DNA of 5,680 bases from Rikenellaceae bacterium (GTDB lineage: Bacteria > Bacteroidota > Bacteroidia > Bacteroidales > Rikenellaceae). The notes under the pieces were generated by a model. That model saw only the letters and a list, made by a program, of their open reading frames with translations, was not told the origin of the DNA and did no database searches. The stretch spans positions 1-5,680 of the forward strand of contig JAJBVJ010000148.1 in the NCBI GenBank assembly GCA_020859875.1, read 5' to 3'. The first letter of the stretch is position 1. Each line of letters opens with the position of its first letter. Below, piece by piece: positions 1-5,508 of this stretch. The position numbers were made by a program, and so were the translations under genes.

Positions 1-246
1 GAGCGGATCCGGCTTCCGAAAGAACAATGGCTGGATGCCCTCAAGAACGACTTTGCAGAGCTGGTATTCGAAAAACATCCGCTCCTTTCCGCCATACAGC
101 AGGCACTATAGCATGCTGGGGCCCTGTTCGCTTCGATGTCGGGATCGGGGTCGGCGGTGTTCGGAATATTCCAGGGGAGGGAAGTCTTCCCGCAGTTGAA
201 GTCTATGTTCCCCGATTGCTTTGTCTACCACGAAGTTATGGCCTGA
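1..246 (+). pseudogene. ispE: 3' end of ispE (4-diphosphocytidyl-2-C-methyl-D-erythritol kinase), interrupted by an in-frame TAG
   Basis: IspE is a cytosolic GHMP-family kinase that phosphorylates CDP-methylerythritol with ATP in the MEP isoprenoid pathway. Only the C-terminus is in the window; the start lies to the left. Frame 1 reads ERIRLPKEQW...KNDFAELVFEKHPLL...QQAL, then TAG at 109-111. The same frame continues for 44 more codons (HAGALFASMSGSGSAVFGIF ... FPDCFVYHEVMA) to a TGA at 244-246. The NDF...VF...HP block and the glycine-rich MSGSGSAVFG block (GHMP motif 3) are both family hallmarks with the usual spacing, so one gene spans the TAG without a frameshift. The family usually has L-Y-x-x-G-A here, so the TAG replaces a Tyr codon (TAT or TAC) by one base change. 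If the stop is real, the product loses the glycine-rich motif and is probably inactive. A sequencing or assembly error, or readthrough, is also possible. The identification is firm; the status of the gene is not. Confidence 0.85.
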
Positions 247-264
247 TCGGGCCGGAACCGGGGC

Positions 265-279
265 TCCCGTTTTACGGGA
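265..279 (+). other. small hairpin downstream of ispE
   Basis: TCCCGT (265-270) and ACGGGA (274-279) are perfect inverted repeats around a TTT loop. A run of eight A (285-292) follows on the + strand rather than a run of T, so it is not a standard intrinsic terminator for ispE. It lies just upstream of, and partly overlaps, the candidate promoter of the carboxylase operon. It could be a weak processing or regulatory structure, or chance. Confidence 0.35.
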
Positions 280-304
280 ATGTGAAAAAAAATTAGTAAA
301 CTTG
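270..304 (+). promoter_or_regulatory. candidate Bacteroidota-type promoter for the carboxylase operon
   Basis: TAAACTTG at 297-304 matches the Bacteroidota -7 consensus TAnnTTTG with one mismatch. A T-rich TTTTA at 270-274 sits about 22 bases upstream, near where the -33 TTTG element would be expected, but it is a poor match. The site lies 77 bases before the carboxyltransferase ATG, a reasonable leader length, in the only noncoding gap before that gene. The leader ahead of the ATG (about 352-381) is A/C-rich with no Shine-Dalgarno site, as is common in this phylum. This rests on motif matching only. Confidence 0.3.
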
Positions 305-381
305 TGACTTCACGCCCGGTCGGGGAAATTCGGCTAAAGAACCTGCGGGGCTATTAACCAACAACTTAAACCAACCATCTT

Positions 382-1926
382 ATGTCAGAAGACAAGAAAG
401 TTCTCGACCTGAAGCAGCGAATGGAGAAGATCTACCGCGGCGGGGGAACGAAAGCCGTTGAAAAACAAAAGGCGATGGGAAAACTCACCGCCCGCGAAAG
501 GATCATCGCGCTGTTGGACAAGGACACTTTTCAGGAGTACGATATTTTCGTTAAGCACGACAATACCGACTTCGGGATGCAGGATAAGGAGCTCCCGGGC
601 GACGGTGTTATCATCGGCACGGGTTTCATTCTCGGCCAGCCCGTAGCCGTCTACGCACAGGACTTTACCGTGGCCGGTGGTTCGCTCGGCTTTATGCATG
701 CACGCAAAATTTCAAAAATAATGGATTACGCCCTCAATATGCGTATTCCGATAATCGGCATCAACGACTCGGGGGGCGCCCGTATCCAGGAGGGGGTGAA
801 CGCCCTGGCCGGCTACGGGGAGATATTTTACCGCAATACCATATCGAGCGGTGTGATTCCGCAGATTTCGGTGATCCTCGGCCCGTGTGCGGGCGGGGCG
901 GTCTATTCGCCGGCGCTGACCGATTTCGTGTTCGTGGTGGACAAGATTTCCAAAATGTTCATCACCGGGCCCGAGGTGATAAAGACCGTTCTGGGCGAGG
1001 AAATATCGGCCGAAGAGTTGGGCGGGGCGCGAGTGCACAGCGAGGTGAGCGGCAATGCCCACTTCTTCTCGGCAAGCGAACAGGAGTGTTTCGGCCAGAT
1101 ACGCAGGCTTATCTCCATGCTCCCGGCAAACAACACCGCAAAGCCGCAGCCGGTGGTGGCCTCGAAGCCCCAAAAGACATTCGACATATCGAAGATCGTC
1201 CCGGCAGATGCCTCCGAGCCCTACGACGTGCGCGATGTGGTGCGCTCGCTTACCGACGACAGCGACTTTATGGAGGTGATGGAGCTCTTCGCGGGCAATA
1301 TAGTGGTGGGCTTCGGGCGGATCGACGGCCAGACCGTCGGGTTCGTATGCAATCAGCCCCTGGTGCTGGCGGGGGTTTTGGACTGCGACTCCTCGGACAA
1401 GGCCGCGCGCTTTATCCGTTTCTGCGACTCGTTCAACATTCCGATAATAACCCTCGAAGACCTGCCGGGATATCTGCCGGGCATCGACCAGGAACACGCC
1501 GGAGTGATACGCCACGGGGCGAAAGTACTCTACGCATACAGCGAAAGCACCGTGCCCAAAGTGACCATCATCCTGCGCAAGGCTTACGGGGGCGGCTACA
1601 TAGCAATGGGTTCACGCCACCTGCGCTCGGACTTTGTATTCGCCTGGCCGCAGGCCGAGATCGCCGTGATGGGCGCCGAAGGTGCCGCCAACATTATCTT
1701 CAAGAAGGATATATCCGAGGCCGAAAATCCTGCCCAAATGCGGGAGCTGAAGATACAGGAATACAAGGACAAATTCGCCAACCCTTACGTGGCCGCCGCA
1801 AAGGGATACATCGACGCGGTGATCGAACCTAAGGATACCCGCCGTTTTATCGAGCAGGCGCTCACGATCGCCCGGGACAAAACCGTATCGCGTCCGGCGA
1901 AAAAACACGGGCTTCCCCCCTTTTAA
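382..1926 (+). CDS. biotin-dependent acyl-CoA carboxylase/decarboxylase, carboxyltransferase subunit (PccB/MmdA family)
   Basis: This 514-residue protein moves a carboxyl group between carboxybiotin on a carrier protein and an acyl-CoA (acetyl-, propionyl- or methylmalonyl-CoA). Length and architecture fit the PccB/MmdA/AccD5 family: two crotonase-like halves. The N-terminal half has SGGARIQEG (130-138) and GPCAGGAVYSPAL (from 167), whose glycines form an oxyanion hole. The C-terminal half has LEDLPGYLPG (358-367) and RKAYGGGYIAMGS (from 400). No zinc finger of the E. coli AccD type is present. At the position known to influence acyl-chain preference in Streptomyces PccB (Asp) and AccB (Ile), this protein has Ile407, so it is not the classical propionyl type, although MmdA decarboxylases can also have Ile. 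The biotin carrier gene follows after 11 bases, but neither a biotin carboxylase nor a membrane decarboxylase beta subunit is encoded nearby. Carboxylase and decarboxylase roles therefore cannot be separated. The ATG at 382 gives the expected N-terminus. Confidence 0.93.
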   Translation: MSEDKKVLDLKQRMEKIYRGGGTKAVEKQKAMGKLTARERIIALLDKDTFQEYDIFVKHDNTDFGMQDKELPGDGVIIGTGFILGQPVAVYAQDFTVAGGSLGFMHARKISKIMDYALNMRIPIIGINDSGGARIQEGVNALAGYGEIFYRNTISSGVIPQISVILGPCAGGAVYSPALTDFVFVVDKISKMFITGPEVIKTVLGEEISAEELGGARVHSEVSGNAHFFSASEQECFGQIRRLISMLPANNTAKPQPVVASKPQKTFDISKIVPADASEPYDVRDVVRSLTDDSDFMEVMELFAGNIVVGFGRIDGQTVGFVCNQPLVLAGVLDCDSSDKAARFIRFCDSFNIPIITLEDLPGYLPGIDQEHAGVIRHGAKVLYAYSESTVPKVTIILRKAYGGGYIAMGSRHLRSDFVFAWPQAEIAVMGAEGAANIIFKKDISEAENPAQMRELKIQEYKDKFANPYVAAAKGYIDAVIEPKDTRRFIEQALTIARDKTVSRPAKKHGLPPF

Positions 1927-1937
1927 AACCCACTGTC

Positions 1938-2252
1938 ATGTCTCAAAAGAAATACGATACCGTAAGCACGGCCAGCGGGAGTTACAAGACCACTCTGAAC
2001 CGCACATACCGCGCCCGTAAAGCGTGGGTGCCGCGTAACCCCAAGAAGGTGCTCTCGTTCATGCCGGGGACGGTCGAGCGGATCGACGTAAAGCCGGGCG
2101 AGAAGGTGCGCGAAGGCCAGCGGCTGCTGGTATTCCGCGCCATGAAGATGAATAATAATATCCTCTCGCCGGTGGCGGGCAGGGTGAAGAGCATCGGTGT
2201 GGAGCCGGGGGTGAACATCCCCAAAGACCACGTGATGATAGAGATCGAATAA
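1938..2252 (+). CDS. biotin carboxyl carrier protein (biotin/lipoyl attachment domain)
   Basis: This 104-residue protein carries the biotin that shuttles carboxyl groups to the carboxyltransferase encoded just upstream. An N-terminal stretch of about 38 residues, rich in basic and hydroxyl residues, precedes a complete biotinyl domain (about 39-104). The domain shows the two half-motifs of the fold: MPGTVERIDVKPGEKVREGQ (42-61) and SPVAGRVKSIGVEPG (77-91). The biotinylation site is FRAMKMNNNI with target Lys70. Most biotin carriers have Glu-Ala-Met-Lys-Met; here the Glu is replaced by Arg67, which is unusual. Compared with typical carrier subunits of 130-160 residues it lacks a long Ala/Pro linker. 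It lies 11 bases after the carboxyltransferase and is followed at once by a strong terminator, so the two form a compact bicistronic unit. A lipoyl role is less likely given the AMKM motif and the partner gene. Confidence 0.92.
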   Translation: MSQKKYDTVSTASGSYKTTLNRTYRARKAWVPRNPKKVLSFMPGTVERIDVKPGEKVREGQRLLVFRAMKMNNNILSPVAGRVKSIGVEPGVNIPKDHVMIEIE

Positions 2253-2278
2253 AGGCCGGCAGCGGCAGAACATAAGAT

Positions 2279-2307
2279 AAAACCGCGCAAACATTTGCGC
2301 GGTTTTT
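2279..2307 (+). terminator. strong intrinsic terminator after the biotin carrier gene
   Basis: AAAACCGCGCAAA (2279-2291) and TTTGCGCGGTTTT (2294-2306) are perfect inverted repeats separated by CA. In RNA this gives a GC-rich stem of about 11-12 bp with a small loop, followed by a run of U (2303-2307). It begins 26 bases after the carrier stop codon and separates the carboxylase unit from the zinc-ribbon/trmD unit. The A-tract on the 5' side makes it look bidirectional, although no opposing gene is present. Confidence 0.9.
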
Positions 2308-2326
2308 ATCTGAAATAGTATTTTTA
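2294..2326 (+). promoter_or_regulatory. candidate promoter of the zinc-ribbon/trmD unit, overlapping the terminator
   Basis: TTTG at 2294-2297 and TATTTTTA at 2319-2326 resemble the Bacteroidota -33 (TTTG) and -7 (TAnnTTTG) elements, with 21 bases between them and one mismatch in the -7 box. The -7 box ends 26 bases before the ATG at 2353, so the leader would be short. The -33 element lies in the 3' arm of the terminator stem. The AT-rich stretch 2303-2340 stands out from its GC-rich surroundings, which agrees with a promoter. Motif-based only. Confidence 0.3.
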
Positions 2327-2352
2327 CGGAAAATAATATTCCCGTAACGGAA

Positions 2353-3192
2353 ATGGAGGTAGTTAAAATATGCCGCTTCTGCGGCGAACAGATCAAGGGC
2401 GAGGCCGTAAAATGCCGCTTCTGCGGGGAGTTTGTCGGGAACCGGGTGAGGGTAGTCAGGCGGGGCGGCACCCGGATCGGGGTCGACCATACTGCGGCCG
2501 GGCCGGGCCCCCGGCCGCCCCGCCAACCTGTCGAACCCGTGGAATTCATCTCGGGCGACCGGATCGGAGTGATCCAGGTGCTCAGTGTCATTTCAGCCAT
2601 ATGGATATTCGTTGTCACCGTCGGCGGTGTGGCGGACGGGGAAAACATCATAGGGCTGGCTTCGCTCGGGGGTATGGTCTCCTGGTTCCTGGCGTGGATA
2701 CTCCTGTTGGTACTACTCCGCAGGTTTACCGGTACACGCAGGATAGCCGTCCCGCTTTTATCCATGGTTATCCTTTACGGTGCCGTCATAACCCTGCTCC
2801 TGGTGATGGCCAGCAGGAGGGCGGCTATGCTGCCGGAGGGATTCTATTATGTCGGGGGTATCACGGTGATCGGCTGTATGCTCGCCGGATTTATTTGCTA
2901 CCTTGTGGCCGCGGCGAGGATGATATCGGCCCGAAGCTATTACCTGCCGCTAAGGGGGCTGGGCAGGGCGATGATCTTATCCTCGGTAGTTTTTATCTTC
3001 GTTAGTCTTATTATTTCTACGATCTTCAACCGGAGCGCCACGGAAGGGGCAGTGGTGTGGGTGTGTGTGCTTGGAATTATTAAGGGACTTGCCGCCGCCT
3101 GGCCCATGTTGGCGCTTTTTGTAACTTTGTGGAAGTGTCGGTGCAGGCTACCCGACGATATAATCAGCGACAATATAATCGAATCGCAGTAG
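2353..3192 (+). CDS. zinc-ribbon multi-pass membrane protein, first of a tandem pair (function unknown)
   Basis: This 279-residue protein starts with a zinc ribbon: Cys7-x2-Cys10, then ten residues, then Cys21-x2-Cys24 (CRFCGE ... KCRFCGEF). A linker rich in Pro, Gly and Arg (about 30-68) follows. Then come about six hydrophobic segments near 71-92, 99-122, 131-153, 164-188, 205-225 and 232-260, and a short charged tail with KCRCR at 261-265. No signal peptide or catalytic motif is seen. The ribbon is probably cytoplasmic and the rest forms an inner-membrane bundle. The next gene encodes a paralogue of the same plan. Shared landmarks include RFTGTRRIAVP here versus KFTGGKRLAVP there, GLGRAMI versus LLGRTMI, and a closing LALFVTL versus LVALFITL. 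It ends in TAG, one base before the next ATG, so the pair is likely translationally coupled. I cannot assign a function; such short ribbons occur on many unrelated bacterial membrane proteins. Confidence 0.85.
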   Translation: MEVVKICRFCGEQIKGEAVKCRFCGEFVGNRVRVVRRGGTRIGVDHTAAGPGPRPPRQPVEPVEFISGDRIGVIQVLSVISAIWIFVVTVGGVADGENIIGLASLGGMVSWFLAWILLLVLLRRFTGTRRIAVPLLSMVILYGAVITLLLVMASRRAAMLPEGFYYVGGITVIGCMLAGFICYLVAAARMISARSYYLPLRGLGRAMILSSVVFIFVSLIISTIFNRSATEGAVVWVCVLGIIKGLAAAWPMLALFVTLWKCRCRLPDDIISDNIIESQ

Positions 3193-3193
3193 T

Positions 3194-4045
3194 ATGGAAA
3201 TGAAAATATGCCCCTTCTGCAAGGAAGAGATTAAGGCCGAGGCCATAAAGTGCCGATACTGCGGCGAATTTTTGGAACGGGTGCCGCAGCGGGCCCAAAT
3301 ACCGCCGGCGGGAGCCGATACCCCGGCCGTGCCGCGGAATGAAGGGGATAAGGTGCGCAAATCCAAAAGGGAGCTGATCCCGGCGGGAAAGATATCGGGC
3401 GGAACGATACTGCTTTTAGAAATACTTTCCCTGCTTTCGGTGGTCTTTATACTCCTGAACTGCTATGCCAACTGGAAGACATCCGGTCCACTATTCTACC
3501 ATGCGATTCCGAGCGAACCGATGAGGCTGTTGAGGGATTTATCCGATATCGGCCGGATAGTCTTTCCCATCGCTGCATGGGTCTTATTCGGGATATTCCT
3601 GGGCAAATTTACGGGCGGCAAAAGGCTCGCCGTTCCTGTAATTATGGCAGGCGGTCTGATTGCGCTCGATTTACTCAATTTTGTGATACGTCCCCTGCAT
3701 TACAGCCATCCGCTATTTAATGCTCTCGCGATTGTAATGCTGGTGGGTTTGATGTCGAGATATGTATTTTATATTATCTCCGGGGTACGGATGCTCGCTA
3801 CGGATGATAAATTCCTGCGGCTAAAATTGCTGGGCCGCACGATGATATATGCCGTGGCGTTGCTCCTTACTCTGAGGATAATTTGCTTTTTTTTAATGGG
3901 ACATGCCGGCTGGCTGATATGCTATTCTTTGGAGGTCATCGCCTCGGCGGCGCCTTTGGTAGCCCTTTTTATAACTTTACAAGGCGGCAGGAAAACCCTG
4001 CTTGCGCACACTGATGGCCGCTCGGGCGGCGATATTATCCCTTAA
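3194..4045 (+). CDS. zinc-ribbon multi-pass membrane protein, second of a tandem pair (function unknown)
   Basis: This 283-residue protein has an N-terminal zinc ribbon, Cys6-x2-Cys9-x10-Cys20-x2-Cys23 (CPFCKEE ... KCRYCGEF). A polar linker (about 27-66) follows, then about six hydrophobic segments near 70-91, 121-138, 145-165, 174-198, 214-234 and 239-262, and a hydrophilic tail. It is a diverged paralogue of the preceding gene: the ribbon is nearly the same, and the membrane part keeps the GKFTGGKRLAVP, LLGRTMI and APLVALFITL landmarks in the same order. The loop between the first two hydrophobic segments is longer here. The ATG follows the previous stop after one base, with no separate ribosome-binding site, which suggests coupled translation and perhaps a heteromeric complex (inference). 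The metallo-hydrolase gene begins nine bases after its stop. No function can be given from sequence. Confidence 0.85.
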   Translation: MEMKICPFCKEEIKAEAIKCRYCGEFLERVPQRAQIPPAGADTPAVPRNEGDKVRKSKRELIPAGKISGGTILLLEILSLLSVVFILLNCYANWKTSGPLFYHAIPSEPMRLLRDLSDIGRIVFPIAAWVLFGIFLGKFTGGKRLAVPVIMAGGLIALDLLNFVIRPLHYSHPLFNALAIVMLVGLMSRYVFYIISGVRMLATDDKFLRLKLLGRTMIYAVALLLTLRIICFFLMGHAGWLICYSLEVIASAAPLVALFITLQGGRKTLLAHTDGRSGGDIIP

Positions 4046-4054
4046 AAAACCGAT

Positions 4055-4726
4055 ATGATAACGATAGACGTCCTTACATTCAATCCCTTCCGGGAAAATA
4101 CATATATCGTCTCGGCCCCCGGTGGGCAGGCGGTGATCGTCGATGCGGGGAACTACTCCGCGGCGGAAGACCGGGAGATATGCGAATTTATCGCCGAACG
4201 GAAGCTGAAGCCGATACTTGCCCTGAATACCCACGGCCATGTCGACCACATCCTCGGGGTGGAATATATAAAGAAGACTTTCGGGGTGCCGCTGGCACTG
4301 CACCGGGCGGATAACTTTCTGGTGGAGAGTGCCCCCCAGCACGGGGCCCTCTACGGGTTCCGGATGGAGCGGGTGCCGGCGGTGGAGACCGATCTTGCCG
4401 GGGTGCCTTCCATCGCCTTGGGCGATACGACATTGCAGGTGATCCATACCCCGGGTCATACCCCGGGCCATGTCTGCTTCTTCGAGCCGGAGAGCCGTTC
4501 GCTCTTTTGCGGGGACACCGTCTTTCGGGAAAGCATCGGCCGTACAGACCTCCCGGGAGGGGATTATAGCTGGATAATGAAGAGCATCCTCGAAAAGATT
4601 ATTCCCCTGGGAGATGACGTTACGCTCTACCCGGGTCACGGCCCGAAGACCACCATCGGCCACGAGGTGCTTTACAATCCGTTTATCGTGGAGGTGCTCG
4701 ACGGGGATGTAAATTACAGGGGATGA
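4055..4726 (+). CDS. metallo-beta-lactamase-fold hydrolase, glyoxalase II-like
   Basis: This 223-residue soluble protein has the full metal-binding set of the metallo-beta-lactamase fold: THGHVDH with His60, His62, Asp64 and His65; TPGHTPGH with His135; CGDTVF with Asp154; and YPGHGP with His195. This set binds two metal ions in thioesterases of the glyoxalase II group. GRTDLPGG (162-169) is typical of the short, YcbL-like members, which lack the long C-terminal substrate-binding domain of classical glyoxalase II. The likely activity is hydrolysis of a thioester such as an S-acylglutathione-type adduct, but the substrate cannot be fixed from sequence. Length is normal for this short class. 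The gene starts nine bases after the membrane pair. Its TGA overlaps the trmD ATG in the sequence ATGA, so translation of trmD is probably coupled to it. Confidence 0.92.
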   Translation: MITIDVLTFNPFRENTYIVSAPGGQAVIVDAGNYSAAEDREICEFIAERKLKPILALNTHGHVDHILGVEYIKKTFGVPLALHRADNFLVESAPQHGALYGFRMERVPAVETDLAGVPSIALGDTTLQVIHTPGHTPGHVCFFEPESRSLFCGDTVFRESIGRTDLPGGDYSWIMKSILEKIIPLGDDVTLYPGHGPKTTIGHEVLYNPFIVEVLDGDVNYRG

Positions 4727-5466
4727 GGATAGACATACTCACCGTGGTGCCGGAACTGCTGGTATCGCCCCTGGGGGAATCCATCCTCAAGAGGGCATGC
4801 GCAAAAGGGCTGGCCGAAATTGCGGTTCATAATATCCGCGACTGGGCCGAAGGCCGGCACCGCCAGGTGGACGATTACCCCTTCGGCGGCGAGGCGGGGA
4901 TGGTGCTCAAGCCCGAACCGGTATTTCGCTGTGTGGAGCAGTTGAAAAGCGAGCGGCGGTATGACGAGGTGATCTATACCTCGCCGGACGGGATCGTTTA
5001 CAACCAACGGGAAGCCAACCGGTTGTCGACCCTGGGGAATATAATAATTATCTGCGGCCACTACAAGGGGCTCGATCACCGAATCAGGGAGCACCTGGTG
5101 ACCCGTGAGATTTCCATTGGTGACTACGTGCTTACCGGCGGGGAGCTCGCCGCGGCCGTTATCGCCGACAGTATAGTACGCATAATTCCGGGGGCTATCG
5201 GAGACGAGGCCTCGGCCCTTACGGACAGCTTCCAGGATGGGCTGCTCGCTCCGCCCGTCTATACCCGGCCGGCGGAATTCAACGGCTGGAAGGTGCCGGA
5301 GGTGCTTTTGTCGGGAAATTTCGCCCGGATAGAACAATGGCGCGAGGAGCAGGCATGGGATCGTACGCAGAGGCTTCGGCCCGATCTGCTCGGCGGGCCG
5401 GACGGTAGGGCCGGCGGCGGGGAGGATCGCCCCGGAGGGGGCCCGGAGCGGTTGGAAAAACCGTAA
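4723..5466 (+). CDS. trmD: tRNA (guanine37-N1)-methyltransferase TrmD, with an extra Gly/Pro-rich C-terminal tail
   Basis: TrmD uses S-adenosylmethionine to methylate N1 of G37, next to the anticodon, in tRNAs that read codons starting with C and some with G, and so limits +1 frameshifting. It is a cytosolic SPOUT-family dimer with a trefoil knot. Conserved blocks in order are PFGGEAGMVLKPEP (53-66), YTSPDG (85-90), CGHYKGLDHRI (111-121), SIGDYVLTGGE (131-141), then TDSFQDGLLAPPVYTRP (167-183), whose Asp168 matches the proposed catalytic base, and a final WREEQAWDRTQRLRPDLL ending at 223. Bacteroidota homologues usually end about here (from memory). This one adds 24 residues (224-247), mostly Gly, Pro, Arg and acidic, encoded by GC-rich DNA resembling the downstream repeats. 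The ATG overlaps the stop of the hydrolase gene, and a GGGG just upstream may help initiation. Confidence 0.96.
   Translation: MRIDILTVVPELLVSPLGESILKRACAKGLAEIAVHNIRDWAEGRHRQVDDYPFGGEAGMVLKPEPVFRCVEQLKSERRYDEVIYTSPDGIVYNQREANRLSTLGNIIIICGHYKGLDHRIREHLVTREISIGDYVLTGGELAAAVIADSIVRIIPGAIGDEASALTDSFQDGLLAPPVYTRPAEFNGWKVPEVLLSGNFARIEQWREEQAWDRTQRLRPDLLGGPDGRAGGGEDRPGGGPERLEKP
5396..5429 (+). repeat. degenerate copy of the downstream repeat inside the trmD 3' end
   Basis: The segment reads GGCCGG-ACG-GTAGG followed by GCCGGCGGCGGGGA and then ATCG. This parallels the order of blocks in the downstream unit (GGCCGGG, GGGTAGG, GCCTGCCGCGGGGA, ATCGGCC) with the AGTTGGAAA middle missing. A further fragment, GGCCCGG...GGTTGGAAA, lies at about 5440-5458. 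Both fall in the codons for the extra TrmD tail. The match was made by eye and is imperfect, so chance similarity between GC-rich sequences is not excluded. Confidence 0.4.
5449..5463 (+). other. small hairpin at the trmD stop codon
   Basis: CGGTT (5449-5453) and AACCG (5459-5463) form a 5-bp stem with a GGAAA loop, directly before the TAA of trmD. No T-run follows, so it is not a standard intrinsic terminator. The GTTGGAAA in it also occurs in each complete downstream repeat except the second, which has GTTGGAAG, so the hairpin may be a derived piece of the repeat. No clear terminator for the unit is visible before the window ends. Confidence 0.35.
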
Positions 5467-5508
5467 GTGGAGAGGGCGGCAAAAGTGGTTAGGGGATGTC
5501 GGGAAGTG

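Noticed and set aside
100..125. Frameshift in ispE instead of a substitution
   Set aside because: Both conserved blocks are in the same frame and the spacing across the TAG fits the family, so paired compensating indels are not needed.
265..292. Intrinsic terminator for ispE
   Set aside because: The hairpin is followed by A residues, not T, on the + strand. On the other strand the T-run comes before the hairpin rather than after it.
27..296. 89-codon open frame with an ATG at 27
   Set aside because: It overlaps the ispE coding frame along nearly its whole length, and its translation shows no family motif, while frame 1 reads as clear IspE. It is a shadow frame.
712..1515. 267-codon minus-strand open frame inside the carboxyltransferase gene
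   Set aside because: It lies opposite strongly conserved carboxyltransferase codons, has no recognisable motif, and such frames are expected opposite GC-rich genes.
2059..2765. Long minus-strand open frames across the carrier gene, terminator and first zinc-ribbon gene
   Set aside because: They would cross a strong bidirectional-looking terminator and lie opposite well-supported genes; their translations show no domain.
109..3192. Genome-wide reassignment of TAG to an amino acid
   Set aside because: TAG ends the gene at 3190-3192 at a sensible length, one base before the next ATG. Reading through would add only 13 residues that match nothing. One internal TAG is better explained by mutation, error or local readthrough.
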